A stretch of DNA of 64,000 bases from CAZTUH01 sp964616175 (lineage in GTDB: Bacteria; Pseudomonadota; Gammaproteobacteria; Burkholderiales; Burkholderiaceae_B), in NCBI GenBank assembly GCA_964616175.1, contig CAZTUH010000003.1, positions 124,001 through 188,000 on the forward strand, in the 5' to 3' direction. A program made the position numbers and the translations under genes. Every line of letters begins with the position of its first letter. Position 1 is the first letter of the stretch. Positions 18,700 through 28,378 of the stretch are shown here, piece after piece. The notes under the pieces were generated by a model. That model did no database searches. It was not told the origin of the DNA and was given only the letters and a program-made list of their open reading frames with translations.

Positions 18700-19224
18700 T
18701 TAAATTTGAGCGGATTTTATCCTAAAAGTCTTTGATAGGTCTATGTAACGAGAGTACTGCACAAAATCATAGCGATATCCAGACTCTGTTTTTGGTTCTC
18801 TAGCTATTTCATACCATTCATTTGTATTTAACTCTGGAAAAAAAGTATCTCCTACAACTTCAGCATGAATTTCAGTTGCAAAAATTGTTTGAGTCATAGA
18901 TATACACTGCCGGTATATTTGTTCTCCACCTATAATAAATACCTGGAAGTTTTTATTGCAAATAGAAAAAGCTTCTCTCAGAGAGGAAACAAAAAACAAA
19001 TCACGATGGTAATTCCTAAATTTATAATTATGATTAACAATTATGTTGATTCGGCCTTTGAGTGGTTTTTTGAAATTTTCCCAAGTTTTTCTCCCCATAA
19101 TTATTGGAGAATTCATTGTCATTTTTTTAAAAAAAGCCAAATCATTTGGCAGATGCCAAGGCAATCTTCCATTGCATCCTATGACTCGGTTTTTCGAATA
19201 TGCAACAATAATAATTACATGCAT
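18700..19224 (-). CDS. folA: Dihydrofolate reductase
   Basis: FolA reduces dihydrofolate with NADPH, regenerating the cofactor used by ThyA. The 174-residue product has the expected Trp23 and Asp28 of the active site (LPWHLPND), the NADPH-binding GRKTWEN stretch, and FIIGGEQIY. The start is ATG 19224 (MHVIIIVAY). The open frame upstream overlaps thyA and is not conserved. It follows thyA on the same strand with 58 bases between, a classical operon. The C-terminus is about 10 residues longer than in E. coli. Confidence 0.96.
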   Translation of the reverse strand: MHVIIIVAYSKNRVIGCNGRLPWHLPNDLAFFKKMTMNSPIIMGRKTWENFKKPLKGRINIIVNHNYKFRNYHRDLFFVSSLREAFSICNKNFQVFIIGGEQIYRQCISMTQTIFATEIHAEVVGDTFFPELNTNEWYEIAREPKTESGYRYDFVQYSRYIDLSKTFRIKSAQI

Positions 19225-19282
19225 GTTTTTGAGAAGAATTGATTGATTAAGACTGCCAAATTCGTGTGTAAAGGTTGTTTGA

Positions 19283-20077
19283 CTAAATAGCAACGTTACC
19301 TTTTATATGCGGATGACAGTTATATCCCTGTATTTCAAAATCTTCATATCTATACTCAGATATGGAATCTGGCTTGCGTTTGATATGGAGATTTGGATAT
19401 GAAAAAGGGTTCCTTGAAAGCTGTAACTCCACTTGTTTTGCATGATTCGTATATATGTGACAATCCCCCCCAGTCCAAATAAGATCACCAACCAATAGAT
19501 CAGATTGTTGTGCCATCATGTGCGTCAAAAGAGCATAACTTGCAATATTAAAAGGCAACCCAAGAAAAATATCGGCGCTTCTTTGATAGAGTTGGCATGA
19601 TAGTTTTCTATCATTCACGTAAAATTGAAATAAAACATGACAAGGAGGTAAAGCCATATTTTCTATTTCAGATACATTCCACGAAGAAACAACCAATCGT
19701 CTCGAATTTGGATTGTTGCGAATTTTCTTCAAAATTGAATCAATTTGGTCAATACATCTGCCATTTGCAACAGGCCATGAACGCCATTGTTTGCCGTATA
19801 TAGGTCCCAAATCTCCCCTAGAATCGGCCCATTTATCCCAAATTCTTACTCCTTGTTTGTTTAGCCATTCTATATTTGAATCTCCTCGCAGAAACCACAA
19901 TAATTCCATAAATATGCTCTTGATATGCAGCTTTTTTGTAGTTATTAATGGAAATCCTTGTAAAAGATTAAATCGCATTTGATAACCAAATACCGAACGC
20001 GTTCCAATTCCTGTTCTATCTGTTTTTAACGTACCAAAATTATAAACATAACGCATAAGATCTTCGTATTGATGCAT
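19283..20077 (-). CDS. thyA: Thymidylate synthase
   Basis: ThyA methylates dUMP to dTMP using methylenetetrahydrofolate. The 264 residues equal the E. coli length, and residue numbers agree: catalytic Cys146 in LPPCHVLFQFYV and phosphate-binding Arg126-Arg127 in NSRRLVV. The GLPFNIASYALL and HIYTNH segments are intact. It is the first gene of a thyA-folA operon and diverges from coq7, with 255 bases between the starts. No defect is visible. Confidence 0.98.
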   Translation of the reverse strand: MHQYEDLMRYVYNFGTLKTDRTGIGTRSVFGYQMRFNLLQGFPLITTKKLHIKSIFMELLWFLRGDSNIEWLNKQGVRIWDKWADSRGDLGPIYGKQWRSWPVANGRCIDQIDSILKKIRNNPNSRRLVVSSWNVSEIENMALPPCHVLFQFYVNDRKLSCQLYQRSADIFLGLPFNIASYALLTHMMAQQSDLLVGDLIWTGGDCHIYTNHAKQVELQLSRNPFSYPNLHIKRKPDSISEYRYEDFEIQGYNCHPHIKGNVAI

Positions 20078-20332
20078 GATTTATTTGAATAAAGTCTGGA
20101 ATTGTGAGATACATCAGAATACAAAATTTAATTTGCTTATATGAAATTGAAAGAATTATAATTTTTTTTTAGTCTTGCAGAGGTCTAAAAAAATCATGAC
20201 TTTCTAAAACATTGTTTTCAACTTCTTCGAATTATAGGTAGAATGAAAATTCGGTTTTGAATTCCAAAAATTTTTAACATTGATTAATTTTTTAAATTAT
20301 TCATATCTAAAAAGAGATAATCCTATTTATCT

Positions 20333-20977
20333 ATGTTTTCTTATGATCCTAATTTAGTTGACTTATTGTTGTCGGAGTTTGACATCAGCTTGAAGGTTCT
20401 TTATGGAATATCTAAATCCAGCAGACCAAATCCCTCTTGGGAGCATAAATTCCCTGAGAGTTTATCACATGAAGAGCAATCTTGTTCAATTAGACTTATG
20501 AGAGTGAATCATGTCGGAGAGGTTTGTGCTCAAGCTCTTTATCGAGGACAAGCATTAGTCTGCAAGCAACAAAATGCTAAAAAATTGCTCATGAAATCAG
20601 CAGATGAAGAATTAGATCATTTGACTTGGTGTTATCAGCGAATTAAGGAATTAGAAGGACATTCAAGTCTCCTGAATCCCTTCTGGTATTTCGCTTCTTT
20701 TACTATAGGAATAGCTGCTGGTCTTGCTGGAACTCCATATAACCTAGGTTTTGTAGTAGAAACTGAAAAGCAAGTTGAACTTCATATCGAAAAACATTTA
20801 GAAAAATTGCCCAAAAATGATGAACGATCGCGGAAGATTCTAATGAAAATGAAGGAAGATGAAAAAGGCCATGGAGAAAATGCTAGGAATGCAGGAGGGG
20901 TAGATCTTCCAGTCTGCGTAAAATGGATAATGTTTTTGACATCTAGAATAATGATAAATCTTAGTTACAAACTATGA
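20333..20977 (+). CDS. coq7: Ubiquinone hydroxylase Coq7 (demethoxyubiquinone hydroxylase)
   Basis: A ferritin-like di-iron monooxygenase that adds a late hydroxyl in ubiquinone synthesis. The 214-residue product carries the iron ligand motifs NHVGE, EELDHL, ETEKQVELHIEKH and EDEKGH in order. The hydrophobic segment GIAAGLAG, which sits on the membrane, is also present. With the UbiH-type hydroxylase at 39549-40724, it shows that ubiquinone is made aerobically, consistent with complex I in this window. Confidence 0.96.
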   Translation: MFSYDPNLVDLLLSEFDISLKVLYGISKSSRPNPSWEHKFPESLSHEEQSCSIRLMRVNHVGEVCAQALYRGQALVCKQQNAKKLLMKSADEELDHLTWCYQRIKELEGHSSLLNPFWYFASFTIGIAAGLAGTPYNLGFVVETEKQVELHIEKHLEKLPKNDERSRKILMKMKEDEKGHGENARNAGGVDLPVCVKWIMFLTSRIMINLSYKL

Positions 20978-21359
20978 ATGGAATATGCATTCTTATTTTT
21001 TCTAAGTTTTTCAACATATTTTTCCTCTTCTTATATTTTGTGGGAAGCGTTTCTTCCAATTTCATTCCATTTTATTAAGATATATGTTGCATTTTTGCAC
21101 TAATCAGGTCCTTCCAATATAGATTAACTTTTAATCAAATTTTTACTAGTGAAAAACTTTTTAAGTTTTCAAAAACTGAGTTTCAAAGTTATGCAAATTA
21201 AAATTTAAAAGTAATACAATCAGACTCAAATTTAAGTTAGAATTTACAATGTGTTTTTGTACTTTTAACGTGAATCTGGATATCTAATGAAGTTTTCCAA
21301 AATCTTGGAAGAACTTTGAGCTTTTTGAACAAGCTTACATAAGGATTTTTCTATTTTTT
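20978..21359. other. Intergenic region upstream of sucA
   Basis: An AT-rich gap of 382 bases with no open frame I can recognise. The promoter of the sucA-sucB-lpdA operon must lie here. Weak -10-like hexamers TACAAT occur at 21215-21220 and 21245-21250, without good -35 partners. Confidence 0.5.
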
Positions 21360-24227
21360 ATGTCTTCAAATATAGAATTACTCTCTACATCCCACTTGTA
21401 TGGTGGAAACGCTTCTTACATGGAAGAACTTTATGAATCTTACCTTGGGAATCCAAACTCAATTCCCGAGAATTGGCGGAAATACTTTGATCAGTTACAA
21501 CATACCCCTGCTACAGATGGCAATGAAACAACTCGTGACCAACCTCATAAACCTATTGTTAGATCCTTTTATGAAAGGTCAAGAACTGGCATTTTTGAAA
21601 AAAAGTGCTATGTAGTATCAGATTTTTCGATAGCTTCAAAACAAAACAGCATACAGTCTTTGCTGATTGCATATCGTTCCATGGGATCTCTATGGGCAAA
21701 TGTTGATCCACTTGGTCGTCAGGAACATCCAGAAATTCCTGAATTAAACCCATCATTTTATGGTCTAACAGAATCTGATTTGGATCAAGCTTATTCTATT
21801 GAAAACACCTCCTTGCGACAAATTTTAAAATCTCTGCACGATACCTACTGTCAGTCTATTGGGGCTGAATTTATGTATATTTCGGACCAATCTGCTAAGC
21901 GTTGGATTCAAGAAAGAATGGAATCAACTCGTGGAAAAATTTCCTTGACCTCAGAAGAAAAGAAAGCAATTTTAAAGCAACTTACAGAAGCTGAGGGACT
22001 AGAACGTTTTCTACATAACAAATATGTTGGTCAAAAAAGATTTTCTTTAGAAGGTAGTGAAAGTTTCATTGTATCCATGAATGAACTCATAAATCGTGGA
22101 GGTGAATCAGGAATTCAAGAGATTGTTGTTGGAATGGCACACCGTGGTCGTTTGAATATGTTAATTAATGTTATGGGGAAAATGCCAGCAGATTTGTTTG
22201 CCGAATTTGAAGGAAAATACTCAGAGAACTTAACTGATGGAGACGTGAAATATCATAAGGGTTTTTCAAGTGATTTATATACTAGAGGAGGAGCTGTTCA
22301 TTTATCATTAGCTTTCAATCCGTCACATCTTGAAATTGTTAATCCTGTTGTTGAAGGTAGTGTCCGAGCTCGACAAGAACGTCGAAAAGATTTCTCGGGA
22401 AAACAGATTCTTCCTGTTTTAGTACATGGAGATGCTTCTTTTGTAGGACAGGGCGTTGTAATGGAAACGCTCAATCTTGCTCAGACACGAGGTTATGGTA
22501 CAGGAGGTACTATACATATTGTTATAAATAACCAAATTGGATTTACTACCTCCGATCCACGAGATTCAAGATCTTCATTGTATTGTACTGATGCTGTAAA
22601 AACAATTGAAGCGCCAGTATTTCATGTAAATGGGGATGATCCTGAAGCCGTTGTTTTTGTTACAAATCTTGCAATAGATTATCGAATGAGATTTGGTAGA
22701 GATGTCGTTGTTGATATTGTATGTTTCAGGAAACTAGGACATAACGAACAAGACACTCCTTCATTAACTCAACCCTTGATGTATAAGCAAATTGCACAAC
22801 ATCCTGGCGTTAGGAAACTTTATTCTGAGAAGCTAGTTACACAGGGTGTATTGGAGAAAATTGAAGTTGAAAATCTTATAAAAGAATATCGACAATTTTT
22901 AGAAGATGGAAAGAGAACTATAGAACCAGTTTTAACTGATTATAAAAGTAAGTATTCCATTGATTGGACTCCATTCCTGAGATCATCTTCAAATATAGAT
23001 ACAAAAAGTCAAGATTTTGATACGGCTGTTCCTTTATCTGAGATTGAACGGGTTGGTTTTCGCCTTGTGACTGTACCTAGTGATTTTTCTATCCATCCGT
23101 TAGTTACAAAATTAATCAACGATAGAAAAAAAATGCTTGAAGGAAATCTAAGCTTAGATTGGGGAATGGGAGAGCATTTAGCCTTTGCTACTTTATTAAC
23201 TTCAGGCTATTCCATCCGAATTACAGGACAAGATTCTGGAAGAGGTACTTTTACACATCGACATGCTGTACTACATGACCAAAATCGTGAACGTTGGAAT
23301 GATGGAATATACATTCCATTAAACAATATATCTGAGAATCAAGCTCCATTTACAGTCATTGATTCTGTTCTATCGGAAGAGGCTGTCCTTGGTTTTGAAT
23401 ATGGTTATTCCTGTTCTGAACCAAATACATTGACTATTTGGGAAGCTCAATTTGGAGATTTTGCTAATGGAGCCCAAGTTGTTATTGATCAATTTATCAG
23501 TTCTGGAGAGGCAAAATGGGGCCGCCAATCTGGCTTAACAATCATGTTGCCTCATGGATACGAAGGTCAAGGTCCAGAACATTCTTCTGGTCGTGTGGAA
23601 CGATTTTTGCAACTATCAGCAGATAATAATATACAGGTTGTCCAACCAACGACGGCCTCGCAGATATTTCACTTATTGAGGCGGCAAATGATTCGAAGTT
23701 TTCGAAAACCTCTGGTCATTTTTACTCCGAAATCTCTTTTGCGCAATAAAAAAGCAAGTTCTAAACTGTCTGATTTGTCAAATAATTTTTTCCAACCTCT
23801 TCTTGGTGAAGAGGATAATGAAATAAAAAAATCTGCCAGTTTCATCAAACGTTTACTCATTTGCTCTGGAAAAGTCTACTATGATTTGATTGATGCTCGC
23901 AAGGAGCGATTAGCAAATCATATAACAATTATTCGAATTGAACAGCTTTACCCATTTGATGACAGTCTTTTGAAAAATGAATTATCTAAATACCAATACC
24001 TTTCTGAAATCATATGGGTTCAAGATGAACCTGAGAATCAAGGAGCATGGTTCTATATGCAACATAAGCTATACAAAAATATGGTCAAAGGACAAAAGTT
24101 GGGATTTTCTGGGCGAAAAGCTTCACCATCACCAGCAGTTGGTTATTTGGCTAAACATTTAGAGCAACAAAAATTGCTGATTGGAAAAGCATTCTCTTCA
24201 GAGCTAGAGTTTTTCTTTGTTAGGTGA
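21360..24227 (+). CDS. sucA: 2-Oxoglutarate dehydrogenase E1 component
   Basis: The thiamin-diphosphate E1 subunit of the 2-oxoglutarate dehydrogenase complex, which makes succinyl-CoA in the TCA cycle. The 955 residues match the family length. The N-terminal YGGNASYMEELYESYLGNP is the E2-contact segment. The active-site parts AHRGRLNML, GDASFVGQG and NNQIGFTTS are intact, as is the C-terminal half with QDSGRGTF. The gene heads sucA-sucB-lpdA, whose products form the full complex. Confidence 0.98.
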   Translation: MSSNIELLSTSHLYGGNASYMEELYESYLGNPNSIPENWRKYFDQLQHTPATDGNETTRDQPHKPIVRSFYERSRTGIFEKKCYVVSDFSIASKQNSIQSLLIAYRSMGSLWANVDPLGRQEHPEIPELNPSFYGLTESDLDQAYSIENTSLRQILKSLHDTYCQSIGAEFMYISDQSAKRWIQERMESTRGKISLTSEEKKAILKQLTEAEGLERFLHNKYVGQKRFSLEGSESFIVSMNELINRGGESGIQEIVVGMAHRGRLNMLINVMGKMPADLFAEFEGKYSENLTDGDVKYHKGFSSDLYTRGGAVHLSLAFNPSHLEIVNPVVEGSVRARQERRKDFSGKQILPVLVHGDASFVGQGVVMETLNLAQTRGYGTGGTIHIVINNQIGFTTSDPRDSRSSLYCTDAVKTIEAPVFHVNGDDPEAVVFVTNLAIDYRMRFGRDVVVDIVCFRKLGHNEQDTPSLTQPLMYKQIAQHPGVRKLYSEKLVTQGVLEKIEVENLIKEYRQFLEDGKRTIEPVLTDYKSKYSIDWTPFLRSSSNIDTKSQDFDTAVPLSEIERVGFRLVTVPSDFSIHPLVTKLINDRKKMLEGNLSLDWGMGEHLAFATLLTSGYSIRITGQDSGRGTFTHRHAVLHDQNRERWNDGIYIPLNNISENQAPFTVIDSVLSEEAVLGFEYGYSCSEPNTLTIWEAQFGDFANGAQVVIDQFISSGEAKWGRQSGLTIMLPHGYEGQGPEHSSGRVERFLQLSADNNIQVVQPTTASQIFHLLRRQMIRSFRKPLVIFTPKSLLRNKKASSKLSDLSNNFFQPLLGEEDNEIKKSASFIKRLLICSGKVYYDLIDARKERLANHITIIRIEQLYPFDDSLLKNELSKYQYLSEIIWVQDEPENQGAWFYMQHKLYKNMVKGQKLGFSGRKASPSPAVGYLAKHLEQQKLLIGKAFSSELEFFFVR

Positions 24228-24285
24228 ATTTTCTGATTTAGGATCTTCTGTACCGATTAACATTAAGGAAATTATTTTTATTATC

Positions 24286-25524
24286 ATGGCTATTATTGAT
24301 GTTTTAGTACCACAACTCTCTGAATCAATTTCTGAAGCAACTATGCTAACTTGGAATAAAGAGGTTGGTTCATTTGTTGAGACGGATGAGATTCTAATTG
24401 AGATTGAAACTGATAAGATTGTATTAGAAGTTCCTTCTCCAACATCTGGTATTCTTCTTGAAATTCTTAAAAATAATGGCAGTATAGTTACTTCGAACGA
24501 AGTAATAGCTAGGATTGATTCTTCAAGTAGAAAGATGATAGAACCAACAGCAAAAACTAATCAGGAAATTCCTTTTCAAAATCAAAAAACAAAAACTACA
24601 GGAGCAGAATTAATAGAATCGGCTGCTATTAAGGCTGTTTCTCCTTCTGCTGCTAAGCTCTTATCAGAAAAAGGCATAAAAGATACTTCTTTTATCTCAG
24701 GAAGTGGACCAAAAGGGAGAATTGTAAAAGCTGATGTTATGAATATTGAGCCATATTCCTCTGATTCTAATTCGACAGTTCAAATGAATTTTGAAGAGCA
24801 TCCAAGCGGAAATAGGGAAGAAACCCGTTTGGAACAACGTGTACCAATGAGTCGATTGAGAACAAGAATTGCAGAAAGACTCTTGCGTTCGCAGCAGGAT
24901 AATGCAATTCTAAGTACCTTCAATGAAGTTAACATGCAATCCGTAATAGATTTGCGAAACAAGTATAAGGAAAGATTCTATAAAGAATATAACGTAAAAC
25001 TGGGATTTATGTCCTTTTTTGTGAAAGCTGTGGTTTCAGCTTTGAAAAAATATCCTATTTTAAATGCTTCTGTTGATGGAAAAGATATTATTTACCATGG
25101 TTATTTTGATATTGGAATTGCAGTCAGTAGTTCGCGTGGATTAGTTGTTCCTATTCTACGAAATGCAGATCAGTTATCAATTCCAGAAATTGAGAGGACC
25201 ATTATTGATTTTAGTGATCGTGCTTCTTGTGGAAAATTGAAAGCAGAAGAAATGTTGGGAGGAACTTTTTCAATTTCTAATGGTGGAGTTTTCGGTTCTA
25301 TGTTATCTACTCCAATTATTAATCCTCCTCAATCTGCTATATTAGGAATACATTTAACTAAAGAAAGAGCAGTGGTAGAAAATGGCTGTGTTGTTGTTCG
25401 CCCAATGAATTATTTTGCTCTTTCCTATGACCATCGAATAATTGATGGTCGGGATGCTGTTCTAAGTTTAGTTACTATTAAAAATATTCTTGAAGATCCC
25501 CAACGTCTTTTATTGGATCTTTGA
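24286..25524 (+). CDS. sucB: Dihydrolipoyllysine-residue succinyltransferase (E2)
   Basis: The E2 core of the 2-oxoglutarate dehydrogenase complex, 412 residues. An N-terminal lipoyl domain holds the lipoylated Lys44 in ETDKI. A linker and a peripheral-subunit-binding domain (about 110-150, SPSAAKLLSEKG) follow. The catalytic domain has SYDHRIIDGRDAV at about 382-394 with the active-site His. The start is ATG 24286 (MAIIDVLVP); the frame is open back into sucA, but that part is not conserved. It lies 58 bases after sucA. Confidence 0.97.
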   Translation: MAIIDVLVPQLSESISEATMLTWNKEVGSFVETDEILIEIETDKIVLEVPSPTSGILLEILKNNGSIVTSNEVIARIDSSSRKMIEPTAKTNQEIPFQNQKTKTTGAELIESAAIKAVSPSAAKLLSEKGIKDTSFISGSGPKGRIVKADVMNIEPYSSDSNSTVQMNFEEHPSGNREETRLEQRVPMSRLRTRIAERLLRSQQDNAILSTFNEVNMQSVIDLRNKYKERFYKEYNVKLGFMSFFVKAVVSALKKYPILNASVDGKDIIYHGYFDIGIAVSSSRGLVVPILRNADQLSIPEIERTIIDFSDRASCGKLKAEEMLGGTFSISNGGVFGSMLSTPIINPPQSAILGIHLTKERAVVENGCVVVRPMNYFALSYDHRIIDGRDAVLSLVTIKNILEDPQRLLLDL

Positions 25525-25604
25525 TAATTATTCAAGAATCTTTCCTTGAGATTGATATCTAGATTTTTCTAAACTTTTATCCTCTAATTTTTCTAGGAAA
25601 TCCT

Positions 25605-27032
25605 ATGGTTATGAGTTTTGATGTTATTGTTATTGGAGCTGGTCCTGGGGGGTATATCGCAGCAATTCGAGCTGCACAGCTTGGTATGTCAGTTGCTTGT
25701 GTAGATTCGTGGAAGAACGAAAAAGGAGAGGCTACACCTGGTGGAACTTGTACCAATATAGGTTGTATACCATCCAAAGCTTTGTTATATTCCTCCGAAT
25801 TATTTGAAAGGTGTTCTCATTTATCGGAGCATGGAATTGAAGTATCTAACTTAAATCTGAAATTAGATTCACTACTTGAGAGAAAAAATCTCATTGTAAA
25901 AAAAAATAATGAGGGGATTCTCCATTTGTTCAAAAAAAATAATGTTTCTTTCTTTCATGGTCTTGCATCTTCACTTGAAAAAAATAGTACTGGTTGGTCT
26001 TTGTTAATAAAGAATTTCAGAAAAAGTGAAGAAAGTCTACTGACAACTAAATATGTGATCATTGCTACTGGATCAGCTCCGCGCGAGCTAAGTAATTTAC
26101 CATTTGATGAAAAAATAATTCTTTCAAATAAAGGAGCTTTAGAACTTAGTTCGGTTCCTAAAAAAATATGTGTAATCGGCGCGGGGGTAATCGGATTAGA
26201 GATAGGAAGCGTCTGGAGACGTCTTGGTGCTCAAGTCACTGTTTTGGAATCTATGTCTAGTTTCTTATCTAATCTTGATCGGGAAATATCAAAAGAAGCA
26301 CTAAAAATTTTAAGAAAGCAAGGTTTAAACATCCAGTTAGGTATTAAGCTTAATAAAACACATATTAATAAGGAATCAGTATCTTTAGAATACCTAGATT
26401 CTAAAGATACTTTCAATGAGGAAAGTTTTGATAAAGTAATTGTTTCTGTTGGTCGAAAGCCAACGACAGGAAATTTAATCTGTTCTGAGATGGAAATTGA
26501 TAAGCAGGGATTTATTGTAGTTGACGAAAATTGCAAGACTAATTTATCCAATGTTTGGGCGATTGGAGATGTAGTTCGTGGGCCAATGCTAGCTCATAAA
26601 GCAGAGGAAGAGGGTATAGCTGTTGCAGAGAGCATTGCTGGTCAACATGGCTATGTAAACTTTAAAACTATACCATGGGTAATTTATACCTTTCCTGAGA
26701 TAGCATGGGTTGGAGAAACAGAAGAAAATCTTATTCAAAAAGAGAAAAAATATAAGATAGGAAAGTTCCCATTTATGGCTAGTGGACGTGCTAGAGTTCT
26801 TGGTGAAACCGTAGGATTTGTTAAGATTATTTCGGATGCAAGAACAGATGAAGTCCTTGGGGTACATATAATAGGACCATCAGCATCAGAACTGATATCT
26901 GAAGCTGTTACCATTATGGAATTTCGGGGAGCATCCGAAGATATTGCTAGGATTTGCCATCCACATCCAACTCTATCAGAAGCTTTAAAAGAAGCTGCTT
27001 TAGCTATAGAAAAACGGGCTTTAAATTTTTAA
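25605..27032 (+). CDS. lpdA: Dihydrolipoyl dehydrogenase (E3)
   Basis: A flavin disulfide reductase that reoxidises lipoamide, 475 residues. The FAD-binding GAGPGGYIAA (about 11-20) and the redox pair Cys49/Cys54 in GGTCTNIGCIPSK are present. So are a second Rossmann motif (GAGVIGLEIG) and the C-terminal His-Glu pair in HPHPTLSEAL. AGGAAA lies just before ATG 25605; a second in-frame ATG at 25611 is also possible. It is the third gene of the suc operon and can also serve other 2-oxoacid complexes. Confidence 0.98.
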   Translation: MVMSFDVIVIGAGPGGYIAAIRAAQLGMSVACVDSWKNEKGEATPGGTCTNIGCIPSKALLYSSELFERCSHLSEHGIEVSNLNLKLDSLLERKNLIVKKNNEGILHLFKKNNVSFFHGLASSLEKNSTGWSLLIKNFRKSEESLLTTKYVIIATGSAPRELSNLPFDEKIILSNKGALELSSVPKKICVIGAGVIGLEIGSVWRRLGAQVTVLESMSSFLSNLDREISKEALKILRKQGLNIQLGIKLNKTHINKESVSLEYLDSKDTFNEESFDKVIVSVGRKPTTGNLICSEMEIDKQGFIVVDENCKTNLSNVWAIGDVVRGPMLAHKAEEEGIAVAESIAGQHGYVNFKTIPWVIYTFPEIAWVGETEENLIQKEKKYKIGKFPFMASGRARVLGETVGFVKIISDARTDEVLGVHIIGPSASELISEAVTIMEFRGASEDIARICHPHPTLSEALKEAALAIEKRALNF

Positions 27033-27326
27033 TTATTTATTTTTTCTTAGTTAAAAATTGTTTAAAAAATACCTATTATTTTTTTCGACCAATTAAAAAA
27101 GAAAAACTGAATTTTTATGAATTTGTATATAAAAGCATTTACTCACTTCGAAGAGTATTTTTTGATGTGGTGAAGTAAATAACTTATTGAGAATTTGATA
27201 TATTTCTGATTTTAAAACATTTATAAAGCAAAAATTAAGAAATTATTTCTGCTAAGTATAGAATTATTTTTCATGTTTCAATTGTGGATAAGATGAATAA
27301 AATTCTTTTTTAGCTTATTTTTATCT

Positions 27327-28337
27327 ATGAATATTCGAATATTAACAGGAATAACCACTTCAGGAACCCCTCATTTAGGAAATTACATAGGAGCAATTCG
27401 TCCAGCAATTCAAGAAAGTAAGAAAAAAAATGTAGAATGTTTTTTTTTTCTAGCTGATTATCATGCTTTGGTGAAATGCAAGGATCCAATTGCACTTGAA
27501 AATTCAAGCCGAGAAATTGCTGCTACTTGGTTAGCATCAGGATTAGATCCAAACCGTGTTGTATTTTATCGCCAATCAGATATCCCAGAAATCTTAGAAA
27601 TGTGTTGGATTTTAACTTGTTTTATCCCAAAAGGCATGATGAATCGAGCCCATGCATATAAAGCATTAGCAGGAAACAATACCTTTAATAATATTGAATC
27701 GGATCATGGTGTTACCATGGGATTATTTTCCTATCCAATACTAATGGCTGCAGACATTTTGATATTCGGAGCAAACAAGGTTCCTGTAGGACCTGACCAA
27801 ATTCAACATTTGGAAATGTCTCGCAGTATTGCTAAAAAATTCAATCATATATTTAGAAGAAAATTATTTCCTTTACCTGAGATCATAAACCATAAGGAAA
27901 CTACCATTCTTCCGGGACTAGATGGAAGGAAAATGTCCAAAAGTTATGGGAATATAATTCCTTTATTTTTGGGTGGAGCAGAAGGTTTACATTCTGCGAT
28001 AATGCGGATCGTTACAGATTCTTGTGCTCCAGGAGAACCAAAAAATGTTAATAAGTCCCCATTATATGCTTTATATCAAGCATTTTCCTCAAAGCAAGAA
28101 TCTGATATTTTTCGGGAAAAATTAGAATTAGGAATGAGTTGGAATGAAGCAAAGAAGGTTTTGCATGCTTGTATAAAAAAAGAGATTGATCCAATGCGTG
28201 AGAAATATCTAGAATTCATACAGAAACCTGCTTTGGTTGAGGATATACTGAAGTCCGGCGCGGAAAAAGCAAGGAAATTTACAATTCCATTTTTACAAAA
28301 TGTAAAAGAGTTAATTGGCATTAGAGCTGTTGAATAA
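27327..28337 (+). CDS. trpS: Tryptophanyl-tRNA synthetase
   Basis: TrpS charges tRNA-Trp. The 336-residue product is of normal bacterial size. It has the class I ATP-binding variant TPHLGNYIG near the N-terminus and KMSKSYGN (about 200-207). The tryptophan pocket segments LMAADIL and VGPDQIQHLE lie between them. It stands alone between lpdA and convergent bamD. The 294 bases between lpdA and trpS hold nothing I recognise. Confidence 0.97.
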   Translation: MNIRILTGITTSGTPHLGNYIGAIRPAIQESKKKNVECFFFLADYHALVKCKDPIALENSSREIAATWLASGLDPNRVVFYRQSDIPEILEMCWILTCFIPKGMMNRAHAYKALAGNNTFNNIESDHGVTMGLFSYPILMAADILIFGANKVPVGPDQIQHLEMSRSIAKKFNHIFRRKLFPLPEIINHKETTILPGLDGRKMSKSYGNIIPLFLGGAEGLHSAIMRIVTDSCAPGEPKNVNKSPLYALYQAFSSKQESDIFREKLELGMSWNEAKKVLHACIKKEIDPMREKYLEFIQKPALVEDILKSGAEKARKFTIPFLQNVKELIGIRAVE

Positions 28338-28378
28338 TTATAATTAATTCTCTATAGAATATTTCATAATCTGAATAA

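Noticed and set aside
18865..19242. 125-codon open frame on the plus strand across folA
   Set aside because: It lies antisense to the clearly identified folA and has no family features; it is a codon-bias shadow.
27118..27174. Short frame beginning MNLYIKAF between lpdA and trpS
   Set aside because: Only 18 codons, and no link to zapE or another gene that relatives carry after lpdA could be seen.
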